Part shown: piece by piece, positions 15,560 to 25,412 of the stretch
Position numbering within the stretch: the first letter of the stretch is position 1
How the letters are laid out: every line of letters begins with the position of its first letter
Assembly: GCF_009830285.1 (NCBI RefSeq)
Contig: NZ_WUQX01000001.1
Span: 3,906,501-3,970,500, forward strand
Reading direction: 5' to 3'
DNA length: 64,000 nucleotides
DNA from: Sporofaciens musculi
Lineage (GTDB): Bacteria; Bacillota; Clostridia; Lachnospirales; Lachnospiraceae
The notes under the pieces: generated by a model
Database searches by the model: none
The model's input: the letters and a program-made list of their open reading frames with translations, nothing else
Told to the model about the DNA's origin: nothing
Translations under genes and position numbers: made by a program

Positions 15560-17719
15560 CTACTCCCAAGATGTAGCGTCATCGTCGTCCGGCTCAGGAG
15601 TTGTAGGCTGCTGGTTTGGTCCTCGGCTCACTACCATATCGACAGCCGTTCCTTCCTCCACGCTGCTTCCCACGCCAGGGCTACAGCTTATAACACTTCC
15701 TGACGGTATCGAATCATGATTCTGATAACTTACGTTACCCGTCCGAAGGCCCGCGCTGCTTAGAAGCTGCTTCGCATTATCCAGAGAAGTATTAGTTACA
15801 GGCGGCACGCCCACCTTTTCAGGCGGTTTTGGTCCCTGGCTTACCACCAGCCCCACAGAAGTACCTGCTGATACCTTCTTGCCTCCATCAATACTCTGGG
15901 ATACAACCTGTCCTTCCGGTACGCTGTCATGATAATCATAGGTCACGGTGCCTACGTTAAGCCCCGCCGCCAGAATAGCATTCTGCGCATCTGCATCTGC
16001 CTGTCCGATGACATTAGGAACCGTCTTCTTCTCCGCACCCTTGCTGACCTTCATTACAATCTGCGTATCCTCCGTTGCTTTTGCATGTGCGGCAGGAGTC
16101 GTCTCGATAACATCCCCCTCTGCCACGGTGTCGCTGAACGCAAACTCAGATGATATCTTTTTAAAGCCTGCCTGAGTCAGCATATTATGTGCTTCGCTCT
16201 CATTGTGACCCTTGACATCCGGTACCTCGATCTCGTTGCCCACCAAACCGGAGCTTACCACCACCAGAATGGTGGTATTCTTGTCAACCTTCTTTCCTGC
16301 CTCAGTCTTCTGCTCTGAAACCGTTCCTTCTTCGTATTTATCGGATTCCTTACGGGCAGTAACCCTAAATCCAAGCTTAAGAGCATTCAGCTCCTTCTTC
16401 GCTTCCTCCTCCGTCTTTCCAACTACATTTGGAACCTTAACCTGTTCTTCTTCCTTCTTCTCAGTCTTAATGCTCGGCGTGAATTTGAACACTCCCGCAG
16501 CCTTTCCAATCACAAAAATCAATATAAACACAATGATGACAGCAACCACAATAGTGAGAATCTTCATGACCTTATTCATACGTGGATTCACATCGTCAGA
16601 GTCTCTCCTCCTTCCGCGTGAATCGTAATCATCATCATCGAAATCATAGTCATAGTCACTATCTTCATCTTCATCGTCGTCATCATAGTCATGATCCTCT
16701 CCGTACTCGTCGTCATCATAACCATGGACGTCGTAGTCATCGCGGTCGTCATACCCATCGTCACTGTCATAATCACTCCCGCCATAGTCGTCATAATCAT
16801 CCTCATCGTCATAGCTTCGGATATCATCCAACTCATCACCGGTAATGATCATAGTATTCATGCCGTGAAGGGGCGGTATTACGACAAAATTCCCGTCCGG
16901 ATCAACCAGGGAACGCTTTAAATCCTGAATCAGTTCATCCGTGTTCCGATATCTCCTCTCGCTGTTCTTCTGGGTACATTTTAAAATAATCCGTTCCAGA
17001 CTGTAGGGGATATCCGGTACTAACTCTGAGGGCGGCGTAATCTCCTCCTGGAGATGCTTGATTGCCACCGAAACCGTAGATTCTCCGTCAAAGGGTACCT
17101 GTCCGGTCACCATCTCATACAGTGTGATACCCACAGAATAAATATCACTCCTCTGGTCACTGAAGCCGCCTCTCGCCTGCTCAGGGGATGTATAGTGAAC
17201 AGACCCCATGGCATTGGAGCTCACTGTATTGGACGTAGTCGCCTTTGCAATCCCAAAGTCCGTCACCTTCACCTTGCCGTCTTTGGAAATAATAATATTC
17301 TGGGGCTTAATATCCCTGTGAATAATGTCTGAAGCATGGGCGATTCCAACCCCTGTACACATCTGGATTGCAATGCTGATTACCTCTTTATGGGACAGTC
17401 TGCCCTTTTTCTCTATATATTCCTTAAGCGTAATCCCCTCCACCAGCTCCATGACCATATAGTACAGTCCCCGATCCTCACCGACGTCGTATACATTGAC
17501 AATGTTTGGATGAATCAAGCCTGCCGCCGCCTGGGCTTCCGAGCGGAACTTACGCACAAAATTCTCATCTTCTTTGTATTCCTTCTTCAAAACCTTGATG
17601 GCCACGTAACGGTTCAGCATGCGGTCCCGACCCTTGTACACGTCTGCCATCCCGCCTGCTCCCACCTTACTGAGCACCTCATATCGCTTTCCAAGAATAA
17701 TACCGTCTTTCACACTCAT
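15560..17719 (-). CDS. prkC: PASTA-domain Ser/Thr kinase PrkC
   Basis: Membrane kinase that senses muropeptides or lipid II with external PASTA domains. Of 719 residues, 1-270 form the kinase: glycine loop GAGGMADV at 20-27, Lys42, HRDIKPQN at 134-141 and DFG at 154-156. Residues 297-367 are an extremely Asp/Tyr-rich stretch with almost no hydrophobic residues, just before the single membrane segment (about 385-406). Four PASTA domains follow (about 425-690), beginning at KVPNVVG, EVPDVKG, TVPNVIG and GVPPVTN, then a short acidic tail. It overlaps prpC by 4 bases. The acidic juxtamembrane repeat is unusual; most family members have a shorter, mixed-charge linker. Confidence 0.96.
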   Translation of the reverse strand: MSVKDGIILGKRYEVLSKVGAGGMADVYKGRDRMLNRYVAIKVLKKEYKEDENFVRKFRSEAQAAAGLIHPNIVNVYDVGEDRGLYYMVMELVEGITLKEYIEKKGRLSHKEVISIAIQMCTGVGIAHASDIIHRDIKPQNIIISKDGKVKVTDFGIAKATTSNTVSSNAMGSVHYTSPEQARGGFSDQRSDIYSVGITLYEMVTGQVPFDGESTVSVAIKHLQEEITPPSELVPDIPYSLERIILKCTQKNSERRYRNTDELIQDLKRSLVDPDGNFVVIPPLHGMNTMIITGDELDDIRSYDDEDDYDDYGGSDYDSDDGYDDRDDYDVHGYDDDEYGEDHDYDDDDEDEDSDYDYDFDDDDYDSRGRRRDSDDVNPRMNKVMKILTIVVAVIIVFILIFVIGKAAGVFKFTPSIKTEKKEEEQVKVPNVVGKTEEEAKKELNALKLGFRVTARKESDKYEEGTVSEQKTEAGKKVDKNTTILVVVSSGLVGNEIEVPDVKGHNESEAHNMLTQAGFKKISSEFAFSDTVAEGDVIETTPAAHAKATEDTQIVMKVSKGAEKKTVPNVIGQADADAQNAILAAGLNVGTVTYDYHDSVPEGQVVSQSIDGGKKVSAGTSVGLVVSQGPKPPEKVGVPPVTNTSLDNAKQLLSSAGLRTGNVSYQNHDSIPSGSVISCSPGVGSSVEEGTAVDMVVSRGPNQQPTTPEPDDDDATSWE

Positions 17720-18456
17720 ACACTCACCTCGTCTGCAAGTGGCTCTGCTATAACAACCCCTATGTTATCTCTCCCGCCATTGCTGTTTGCCTTCTCAATC
17801 AACATCTGCACAGCCTCCACCACATCCCTGGAGCCACGCACGATATCAAACATATCCTCATCCTCCACCATATTACTCAAGCCATCTGTACACATCAGAA
17901 TGATGTCGCCCTTCTTCAGTCGAAATTCGTAGATGTCTGCCTCCACGCCTTCCTTTACTCCGATTGCCCTTGTAATGATGTTCTTGTCAGGATGGTTTCT
18001 GGCTTCCTCCGCCTTGATGCCTCCAAGCCTTACCATCTCCTCCACCAGAGAATGGTCTTTGGATATCTGACGAATCTTATCATTAATTAAGTATAGCCGG
18101 CTGTCTCCCACATTGGCAAAATACAAGGTATTGCCAACAACCGTTGCCACTACCAAGGTAGTTCCCATTCCTTCCAGTTTGATATCCGCAGATGCGACTT
18201 CGATTAATTTATCATTTGCAATGCTGACTACATTACGCAGAATCTCTTCCGGCTTATTAAGAGGGGTACTCTCCAATTCCTCCCTCAATACGCCCACCGT
18301 ATATTTTGACGCAAAATCTCCTGCCTTGTGACCGCCCATACCGTCGGCTACCGCAAGAAGATTCGGAAACGGCCCAATGGGCTTGTCCGTCACATATACA
18401 TAGTCTTGATTGACTTCACGTTTTCTCCCTACATCAGTCATTGCAAATATCTTCAT
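17716..18456 (-). CDS. prpC: PP2C-type protein phosphatase PrpC/Stp
   Basis: Metal-dependent Ser/Thr phosphatase that reverses PrkC phosphorylation. The 246-residue product has the PP2C motifs GRKREVNQDY near residue 10, VADGMGGHKAGDFAS near 37, VGDSRLYLI near 117, MCTDGLSNMV near 192 and GGRDNIGVVIAE near the end, with the metal-binding aspartates in place. It overlaps both neighbours by 4 bases (ATGA-type junctions with rlmN and prkC), which implies translational coupling and balanced kinase/phosphatase levels. Confidence 0.96.
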   Translation of the reverse strand: MKIFAMTDVGRKREVNQDYVYVTDKPIGPFPNLLAVADGMGGHKAGDFASKYTVGVLREELESTPLNKPEEILRNVVSIANDKLIEVASADIKLEGMGTTLVVATVVGNTLYFANVGDSRLYLINDKIRQISKDHSLVEEMVRLGGIKAEEARNHPDKNIITRAIGVKEGVEADIYEFRLKKGDIILMCTDGLSNMVEDEDMFDIVRGSRDVVEAVQMLIEKANSNGGRDNIGVVIAEPLADEVSV

Positions 18457-19529
18457 CTGGTTCTCCCGTCCGCGGCCGCATAACGTCTCCGAAGCTGACC
18501 GCAGGCTCCGTCTATATCTGAGCCTCTTTCCCTTCTTATAGTAACATTAATTCCACTTTTTTCAAGTTTATTTTTAAAAACAGAAGCATTTTTACTGTTT
18601 GGCTTTCTATATTCCCTCTCTGTAACCGGATTCACAGGAATCAGATTCAGATGGCAGTTTCTTGGCTTCAAGATTGCCGAAAGCTCCCTTATATCCTCCG
18701 GTTGGTCGTTCACACCCTCAATCAGACTGTACTCAAAGGTCACCCTTCGTCCCGTTTTGTCAAAGTAATCGTCACAGGCTCCAAGCACTTCCTCAAGGTC
18801 ATACTTTTCTGCCACTGGCATCAGCTTCCTTCGCTTCTCTTGGTTAGAGCCATGGAGGGATAAGGCCAGCGTAATCTGAAGCCCTTCTAATGCCAGCTTG
18901 TGCATATTGGGGACAATTCCGCAAGTGGATGCTGTGATGTTCCTCTGGCTGATATGTAAGCCGTGTTCATCGCTTATCATTCGGATAAATCTGACGAAGT
19001 TCTCATAATTATCAAGAGGTTCTCCGGTTCCCATCACAACTACATGAGAAACCCGTTCTTTCGTTACTCTCTGAATCTGATAGATCTGCCTTAACATCTC
19101 TGAGGGAGCAAGACCGCGCTTAAGCCCACCGATAGCGGAGGCACAGAAACGACACCCCATCCGGCATCCTGCCTGGGATGACACGCATACAGAATTGCCA
19201 TAAGGATGACGCATCAGTACACTCTCAATCATATTGCCGTCTAAAAGTCCGAACAGGAATTTCTCCGTGGAGTCAGCCTTCGATATCTGACGCTCTATTA
19301 GCTCTACCTTGGGAATTACATACGCTTTTGATAATTTTTCCCTTAAAGCCTTAGAAAGATTCGTCATTTCTTCAAAATCAGCGGCCAATTTTACATGAAG
19401 CCATTGGTAAATCTGGCGGCTGCGAAATGACTGCTCCCCAATACTGCAAATCTCCTCTGCCAATTCGTCATAATCAAATGAGCAGATATCTTTCTTAACC
19501 ATCATATTATCCATTGAATCTCTTGCCAT
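18453..19529 (-). CDS. rlmN: Dual-specificity RNA methyltransferase RlmN
   Basis: Radical SAM enzyme that methylates C2 of A2503 in 23S rRNA and A37 in some tRNAs. The 4Fe-4S motif CRMGCRFCAS is near residue 110. GEPLDNYENFVRFI and the methyl-carrying cysteine region near the C-terminus (DIDGACGQL) are visible. The start is uncertain: the frame is open to a TTG at 19565, but that has no spaced ribosome binding site. The ATG ending at 19529 (MARDSMDNM) or one of the next two ATGs fits family length better. The gene follows rsmB closely and overlaps prpC by 4 bases. Confidence 0.94.
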   Translation of the reverse strand: MARDSMDNMMVKKDICSFDYDELAEEICSIGEQSFRSRQIYQWLHVKLAADFEEMTNLSKALREKLSKAYVIPKVELIERQISKADSTEKFLFGLLDGNMIESVLMRHPYGNSVCVSSQAGCRMGCRFCASAIGGLKRGLAPSEMLRQIYQIQRVTKERVSHVVVMGTGEPLDNYENFVRFIRMISDEHGLHISQRNITASTCGIVPNMHKLALEGLQITLALSLHGSNQEKRRKLMPVAEKYDLEEVLGACDDYFDKTGRRVTFEYSLIEGVNDQPEDIRELSAILKPRNCHLNLIPVNPVTEREYRKPNSKNASVFKNKLEKSGINVTIRRERGSDIDGACGQLRRRYAAADGRTR

Positions 19530-19568
19530 AAATCTATATCCATCCGTTCTATTAACCTTTTCCAATTC

Positions 19569-20870
19569 CTACGTTCTTCTGAACATTGCAATATAGAAAC
19601 CGTCGCCCAAAGAACGATTGGGTAAGTTCTGACACTCACGAAGCATATGGAATTGGGGAAACTGTCTTTCAAACCACCGGGCATTCCTCTCATTTTCTTC
19701 TCTGTGTATTGTACATGTACTGTAAATAAGCGTTCCGCCGGCCTTCACATATTCTGCCGTCACAGACAGAATCTCCTGTTGAAGCTTCACCAACTCCCGC
19801 TGTGTCTCCTGAGTCATCTTGTATTTTAAATCCGGCTTCCTGCCCAGCACGCCAAGGCCGGAGCAGGGCAGATCCGCAATTACAATATCCGCCTTCCCCA
19901 CAGACGCCTCGTCCCTTACACGAGCATCCCTCTGTACTGCTTCTATGTTCGTCATACCGCTTCGCCGGATATTGTCCCATATAAGCCCTACTTTATATTC
20001 TGTCAAGTCCCGCGCCTCCACGTGACCGGTTCCCCGAAGCATCTCCGCAAGATGAATCGCTTTGCCGCCAGGTGCTGCGCAGACATCAATGATGTAGTCG
20101 CCCTCTTTTGGGGAAGCCCACATTGCCACCTGCATAGAGCTTTTGTCCTGTACCTGGTAGTACCCTTTTTTAAAACTTTCAAGCTTCATCAGATAGTCAA
20201 CATCCGAAAGATAAAGAGCACAGGATATACCTTCGACCTCCCTGACGCTGACTCCTTCTGCCTTTAGCATCTTAAGAAGTTCCTCTTTTGATATCCTGTC
20301 TGGATTAAACCGGACTGTCAAAGGTCTCTCATTCAGGAACTCCTCTGCCATGGCGCATACCGTCTCCTCCTCATACTCCAAAAGCCATTCCTTAAGTATC
20401 CATTCCGGTAAGGAGTATTGCACAGACAGCGCGCGAAGCCTCTCCTTCTTTGGAGGCCCTTTGACATCAGACAAGTTTCTGGCAATATTGCGAAGCACTC
20501 CATTGACAAAGCCCCGAAGACTGCCAAAGCCTCTGTTGACCGCCAGCTTGACCGCCTCATTACATGCCGCGGAAGCCGGAACGCTGTCCATATATTTTAA
20601 TTGATATACCGCACTCCTTAGTATTGTCCGAATCACTGGCTTCATCTTGTTCACCTTGACCTTGGAGAACTGGTCGATGATATAATCCAGCTCAATCATA
20701 CGCTCTAAGGTGCCGTTCACCACTCTCGTGATAAATGCCCTGTCCTGCTTTTTTAGATACTGATACTGGTCTAAGGCATTCTTAAGCGCAATATGGCTAT
20801 ATTCCCCGTCACGGGTAATCTGAAGCAAAATCTCCAAAACCAAGTCACGGGTATTTGTGGACTGTGCCAT
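19569..20870 (-). CDS. rsmB: 16S rRNA (cytosine-967-C5) methyltransferase RsmB
   Basis: Of 433 residues, the N-terminal 140 or so form a NusB-like RNA-binding domain and the rest a Rossmann-fold SAM methyltransferase. Visible motifs: the SAM-binding DVCAAPGGKAIHLAE near residue 245, ADLPCSGLGVLGRKPD with one catalytic cysteine near 315, and the second cysteine in YSTCTIHREENE near 378. It starts 18 bases after the yugP gene. Its neighbours yugP, rlmN and prpC are typical of this Firmicute operon. Confidence 0.95.
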   Translation of the reverse strand: MAQSTNTRDLVLEILLQITRDGEYSHIALKNALDQYQYLKKQDRAFITRVVNGTLERMIELDYIIDQFSKVKVNKMKPVIRTILRSAVYQLKYMDSVPASAACNEAVKLAVNRGFGSLRGFVNGVLRNIARNLSDVKGPPKKERLRALSVQYSLPEWILKEWLLEYEEETVCAMAEEFLNERPLTVRFNPDRISKEELLKMLKAEGVSVREVEGISCALYLSDVDYLMKLESFKKGYYQVQDKSSMQVAMWASPKEGDYIIDVCAAPGGKAIHLAEMLRGTGHVEARDLTEYKVGLIWDNIRRSGMTNIEAVQRDARVRDEASVGKADIVIADLPCSGLGVLGRKPDLKYKMTQETQRELVKLQQEILSVTAEYVKAGGTLIYSTCTIHREENERNARWFERQFPQFHMLRECQNLPNRSLGDGFYIAMFRRT

Positions 20871-20888
20871 AAAAAATCCTCCGCCTTA

Positions 20889-21584
20889 TTATCGTCTCCG
20901 ATTATTTGCCAGCAAAATGATACGCAAAAGCTGTAATGCCGCAGAAACAGCACCTGCCACATAGGTAAGCGCCGCTGCAAACAGCACCTTCTTCGTAGCG
21001 TTGACCTCGTCCTCATAGAGAATTCCGCTGCCGCCTAAAATACGGATGGCACGGCTTGACGCATTAAACTCAACCGGAAGCGTCACAATCTGGAATAAGA
21101 CTGCCAGCGAAAATGCCAGAATCCCCAGATTCAAAAACAACATAGAGGACTGACTGTTAAAAAACAGTCCAATCAAAATCAAAGGCCATGCAATGGCGCT
21201 TCCAAAATTCACCACCGGCACCAGGGCGCCTCTAATCTGAAGCGGCGCATAGCCTGTATCATGCTGGATTGCATGTCCGCACTCGTGAGCAGCCACTCCA
21301 AGAGCCGCAACGGACACAGAATTGTAGGTTGCATCCGACAGTCGCAGAACCTTTGACCGCGGGTCATAGTGGTCCGTCAAATCTCCCGCAATATGCTCGA
21401 TCTGTACGTCATAGATACCAGCCTGCCTCAAAATCTGCTCTGCCGCCTGCCGACCGGTTATGCCAGAATGATTCCTGACCTTGGAATACTTGCTGAAGGT
21501 AGACTTCATCTTCGCCGACGCCAGCAGACAGATTACAAGACCAATCACTACCAAAATATATGTGGGATCCATTCCATAATACAT
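20889..21584 (-). CDS. YugP-family membrane zinc metallopeptidase
   Basis: A 231-residue protein with an N-terminal membrane segment (about 8-24), a central zinc site HECGHAIQH (near residue 113) and two or three C-terminal membrane segments. The family (YugP, neutral zinc metallopeptidase) has unknown substrates and is often located next to fmt and rsmB, as here. The start at 21584 is supported by a strong TAGGAGGTG. It appears to be the first gene after the fmt terminator and so may begin the rsmB-prkC transcript. Confidence 0.88.
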   Translation of the reverse strand: MYYGMDPTYILVVIGLVICLLASAKMKSTFSKYSKVRNHSGITGRQAAEQILRQAGIYDVQIEHIAGDLTDHYDPRSKVLRLSDATYNSVSVAALGVAAHECGHAIQHDTGYAPLQIRGALVPVVNFGSAIAWPLILIGLFFNSQSSMLFLNLGILAFSLAVLFQIVTLPVEFNASSRAIRILGGSGILYEDEVNATKKVLFAAALTYVAGAVSAALQLLRIILLANNRRR

Positions 21585-21637
21585 TAAGCTACACCTCCTA
21601 GACTATTACCATTCAACAACATATACAAAGTATTATA

Positions 21638-21670
21638 TATGAAAAACAGGCAAATTACCTGTTTTTCATA
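21638..21670. terminator. Terminator after fmt
   Basis: A perfect 13-bp stem (21638-21650 with 21658-21670) with a seven-base loop; five Ts (As on the other strand) lie inside the arms. It sits 16 bases after the fmt stop codon and 54 bases before the yugP start on the minus strand. Confidence 0.65.
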
Positions 21671-21685
21671 CAAATTTAACAATTC

Positions 21686-22624
21686 TTAATGATTTCCTAA
21701 AATCGTCCCCTCTTTCATTGTATACCCTCGAAGGAACGCTCCTGCCTCCATCCGCTTCTTTCCTGGTATCTGTAATGCCAGCACTTTAAGAAGTCCACAT
21801 CCGGTCTGAACGAAGAAGCCATCCTTTTCAACCTTAACAACCGTTCCCACAGCCTCTTTCGTCTCCTGCCCCTCTATCACCTGGGCTTCCCAGAGCTTCA
21901 TCACCTTTCCGTCCCAATCTGTGTAAGCGCTTGGCCAGGAATTCAAGCCCCGTATCAGCCTCTCGATGGATACGGCATCCTGATTCCAGTCGATCTCACC
22001 CAGACTCTTATCTAACATCCTGGCATACTCCGTTGGGCTGTCTCCCTGAGCCTCAGGCTTAACGGTGCCCTCCTCCAACTCTTTCAGCGTACGCACGCAA
22101 AGCTTGGCCCCCGCGTCGGCAAGCTTATCATGAAGGCTGTCTCCCGTCTCCTTTTCGTCCAATACAATCTCTGTCTTAAGCAGCATATCCCCCGTGTCCA
22201 GCCCCTCGTCCATCTGCATGGTGGTGACACCGGAAATCTTCTCTCCATTAATGACCGCCCACTGAATTGGGGCCGCCCCACGATATTTGGGGAGCAGCGA
22301 CGCATGGACATTGATACAGCCGTAGGGCGTCATCTCCAATATCTCCCTGGGCAAAATCTGGCCGAAGGCAATTACAACGATTACGTCAGCCTGATATTTT
22401 CTCAATTCCTCAATACACTCAGAAGCCCGCACGCGTTTTGGCTGAAACACTGGTATCTGATGCTCAAGGGCCTTCTCCTTAACCGGCGTATACTGCATCT
22501 TACCGCCTCGTCCCTTGGGCTTGTCGGGCTGCGTTACCGCAAGCACTACCTCATGTCCCGCATCAATCAAAGCTTTTAGCGTCCCCACGGAAAAATCAGG
22601 AGTTCCCATGAAAATAACTCTCAT
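21686..22624 (-). CDS. fmt: Methionyl-tRNA formyltransferase
   Basis: Formylates initiator Met-tRNA with 10-formyl-THF. The 312-residue product shows the N-terminal MGTPDFSVGTLKALI, the active-site segment NVHASLLPKYRGAAPIQWAVI with catalytic Asn and His near residue 107, and GLDTGDMLL near 145. A C-terminal OB-like tRNA-binding domain follows from about residue 205. The start codon abuts the stop codon of def with no gap, so formylation and deformylation genes are translated together. Confidence 0.96.
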   Translation of the reverse strand: MRVIFMGTPDFSVGTLKALIDAGHEVVLAVTQPDKPKGRGGKMQYTPVKEKALEHQIPVFQPKRVRASECIEELRKYQADVIVVIAFGQILPREILEMTPYGCINVHASLLPKYRGAAPIQWAVINGEKISGVTTMQMDEGLDTGDMLLKTEIVLDEKETGDSLHDKLADAGAKLCVRTLKELEEGTVKPEAQGDSPTEYARMLDKSLGEIDWNQDAVSIERLIRGLNSWPSAYTDWDGKVMKLWEAQVIEGQETKEAVGTVVKVEKDGFFVQTGCGLLKVLALQIPGKKRMEAGAFLRGYTMKEGTILGNH

Positions 22625-23098
22625 CTACTCTTCCTCCTCGTAAACCGCGTCATGAAGACCGCCTTCCACCATCTCCACATACATTTTTCCCTCCAGATGG
22701 TCGATCTCATGGCAGAATGCCCTTGCCAGAAGCTCATCCCCTTCCATCTCGATCTCCTCCATATCCTCGGTCAGCGTCCGAATCCGGACATAGTTAGGCC
22801 TGGTCACGGTTCCAGCCTTGCCTGGAACACTCAAGCAAGCTTCTTCCCCCGTCTGCTCACCGGACACCTCCAAAATCTCCGGATTAATCAGCACAATCGG
22901 GCCATCACCGATATCAATAACCACAATCTTTTTCAGAACTCCCACTTGGGGCGCAGCAAGCCCTACACCCTGGGCCTCATACATGGTATCCAGCATGTCG
23001 TTGATTAAAATCCTGTTGCGCAGCGTCATCTTCGTTACATCCTTACATTTCTTAGTCAGAACCTCGTCTCCAAGCTCCCGAATCTTCCTTATTGCCAT
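22625..23098 (-). CDS. def: Peptide deformylase
   Basis: Removes the formyl group from nascent proteins. The 157-residue product has the three PDF motifs: GVGLAAPQVG near residue 45, EACLSVPG near 90 with the metal-binding cysteine, and HEIDHLEG near 129. Motif 2 reads EACLS instead of the usual EGCLS, a conservative change. The length is typical of a type 1 enzyme. It is encoded between priA (51 bases upstream) and fmt (directly adjacent). Confidence 0.96.
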   Translation of the reverse strand: MAIRKIRELGDEVLTKKCKDVTKMTLRNRILINDMLDTMYEAQGVGLAAPQVGVLKKIVVIDIGDGPIVLINPEILEVSGEQTGEEACLSVPGKAGTVTRPNYVRIRTLTEDMEEIEMEGDELLARAFCHEIDHLEGKMYVEMVEGGLHDAVYEEEE

Positions 23099-23149
23099 AA
23101 TCTGTCTCCTCTCGGTTTTCTTCTCAATCTATATTCAACTTAAAGTCTC

Positions 23150-25378
23150 CTAAAATACGTTCATGGGATTAAAATCAAACTGAATCCTCATAGTCTGAAA
23201 GCCTTTATTAATCTCAATATATTTTTCCATTCGGTTTTTCACCTCAATCAGAAGCCGATTGTCTCTCCCCTTTAAATACAGCACCCTTCGGTACACGTCG
23301 CTGACCTTCGCCACATAGGGACTTGCCGGCCCGATCATCTGTAGTATTCCCTTCTTATCAACCCTAATCGCAAACTCTTTTAAATATTTTGCGGCTGTCT
23401 CAAGGTTGTTCTCGTCAGGCCCTGTCATCAGGACTGCCAATAACTGTTCTACAGGCGGATAGCCCATCATCTTACGATACTCCATCTCGGCTGCATAGAA
23501 GCCTTCATAATCCTGTGCCGCCGCAAGCTTCACACTGTAATGATCGGGACTGTAGGTCTGGATTACAACCTCTCCCTTACTCCTTCCCCGTCCGGCACGG
23601 CCCGCCGCTTGGGTCAGAAGCTGGAAGGTCCTCTCTGCGGCCCGATAATCGCTGGAATAAAGGGACATATCCGCCGCCAGAATTCCTACTAACGTCACAT
23701 TGGGGAAATCATGTCCCTTGACGATCATCTGGGTTCCAATCAGAATATCCGCATCTTCACTGGCAAATGTTTCCAGTATCTTCTCATGCCCGTCCTTCGT
23801 CCTTGTGGTATCCATATCCATCCGAAGAACCCGCGCAGCCGGAAACTGCCTTTTCACCAACTCCTCAATCTGCTGGGTTCCTGCCCTAAATCCTCCGATA
23901 TACAAAGAACCGCAGCAGGGACAAATATTTACAGCAGGTTCCTCATACCCGCAGTAATGACAAATCATTCTGCCGCCTTTGTGCGCCGCCAGAGAAACAT
24001 CGCAATGAGAACATTTTACTACATATCCGCAAGACCTGCAAGAAACAAAACCAGCATATCCCCTGCGATTCAAAAATAACATAACCTGCTCATGCCTCAA
24101 GAGCCTTGAATCTATCAGATTTTTCAGCCGATCACTGAGAATCGAACGGTTTCCTGCTCTTAGCTCTTTTCGCATGTCCTCTACGTAAACTTTGGGAAGC
24201 TCTCCCTCCCCAGCCCGCTGCTTAAGCTCTAAAAGTTGAAAATGCCCGCATTTGCAGGCATAAAACGATTCCAGGGACGGTGTGGCAGAGCCAAGCACCA
24301 CGCTTGCCCCCTCCCTTTTCGCCCGTTCGATGGCCGTATCCCTGGCATGATACCTGGGCGTCTGCTCGCTCTTATATGCAGACTCATGCTCCTCGTCAAT
24401 CACAATCAGCCCTAAATGGGGAAAGGGGGTAAACAGTGCAGAACGAGGGCCAATCATCACATCCACCTCGCCTGACTTCACCCTCTCCATCTGGTCGTAA
24501 CGCTCTCCCGCCGACATCCTGGAATTAAGGATAGACACTCGGTCCCCAAATCTTCCATAGAAACGCATTACCGTCTGATACGTAAGCGCAATCTCAGGAA
24601 TCAGGACGATGGCCTGACTGCCTGCTTCCAGCACTTCAGCAATCATCTCCATGTAAACCTCCGTCTTGCCGCTTCCCGTAATTCCGTATACCAGATAAGT
24701 TTTCCGAAGCCCTTTCCTATAGTCTTCCCTAAAACTGTTGATTGCATGTTGCTGCTCCACAGTAAATTCCGGCGACTCTGTCCCCTGGCTCTTATGATGG
24801 ATGGGATTGCGAAATACATTCTCGGAGTTAAGAGAAATCATCTTCTTTTCCTCCAAGGCGCGGATTACGGCTCCTGTCACATTCAGTTTCTTTGTCAGAA
24901 GCTCATAATCCTGCTCCGGCTGTTCAAGAAGCGCGGCCAAAAGCCTTGCCCTTGCCTTCTGGTTCTTGTGAAGAAATATTTCAAGCTGCTCCTTCCCTGC
25001 ATCTTCACTCAACAGAAGGCGAACACGCCTTTTCCTTCGCGCTTTTTCCTGCTTCTTAATAGGAATTACCGTTTTCAATGCCTGAATCATGGTCCCGCCA
25101 TAATATTCCTTCATCCACGCCGCAAGGGCCACTAGCCTTGACTCAATGGCTACGCTTCCCTGGGCTATACATAGAATCGGCTTCATCTTTTTTTCGTCAT
25201 ATCCTGGCTTATGGGAAAATCCGGTCACATAACCTCTGATTTCTTTATTTCCCTTTCCAAAGGGAACAACGACCTCCATCCCAATCTGAAGCGCGCCCTC
25301 AAGCTTTGGCGGAATTCTGTATTGAAACACCTTATCAAGTTTCTCATGTGTAATATCTACTATTATATCCGCGTACAT
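23150..25378 (-). CDS. priA: Primosomal protein N' (replication restart helicase)
   Basis: 3'-5' superfamily 2 helicase that loads the replisome at stalled forks. In 742 residues one can see the N-terminal 3' DNA-binding domain (1-105), Walker A GITGSGKTEVYM near 229, DEEH near 324, the eight-cysteine zinc module (CRSCGYVVKCSHC, then CHYCGYE and CPCCGS, about 447-490) and the helicase motif TQAAGRAGRG near 590. It leads the priA-def-fmt cluster and lies 34 bases after murE. Confidence 0.96.
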   Translation of the reverse strand: MYADIIVDITHEKLDKVFQYRIPPKLEGALQIGMEVVVPFGKGNKEIRGYVTGFSHKPGYDEKKMKPILCIAQGSVAIESRLVALAAWMKEYYGGTMIQALKTVIPIKKQEKARRKRRVRLLLSEDAGKEQLEIFLHKNQKARARLLAALLEQPEQDYELLTKKLNVTGAVIRALEEKKMISLNSENVFRNPIHHKSQGTESPEFTVEQQHAINSFREDYRKGLRKTYLVYGITGSGKTEVYMEMIAEVLEAGSQAIVLIPEIALTYQTVMRFYGRFGDRVSILNSRMSAGERYDQMERVKSGEVDVMIGPRSALFTPFPHLGLIVIDEEHESAYKSEQTPRYHARDTAIERAKREGASVVLGSATPSLESFYACKCGHFQLLELKQRAGEGELPKVYVEDMRKELRAGNRSILSDRLKNLIDSRLLRHEQVMLFLNRRGYAGFVSCRSCGYVVKCSHCDVSLAAHKGGRMICHYCGYEEPAVNICPCCGSLYIGGFRAGTQQIEELVKRQFPAARVLRMDMDTTRTKDGHEKILETFASEDADILIGTQMIVKGHDFPNVTLVGILAADMSLYSSDYRAAERTFQLLTQAAGRAGRGRSKGEVVIQTYSPDHYSVKLAAAQDYEGFYAAEMEYRKMMGYPPVEQLLAVLMTGPDENNLETAAKYLKEFAIRVDKKGILQMIGPASPYVAKVSDVYRRVLYLKGRDNRLLIEVKNRMEKYIEINKGFQTMRIQFDFNPMNVF

Positions 25379-25412
25379 GCATCTCCCCTAATCCCATCTG
25401 CCTGCCCTATCC

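Noticed and set aside
16582..16845. His-rich and Met-rich open frames opposite and alongside the Asp-rich part of prkC
   Set aside because: They are shadows of the simple GAC/GAT codon pattern of the acidic linker.
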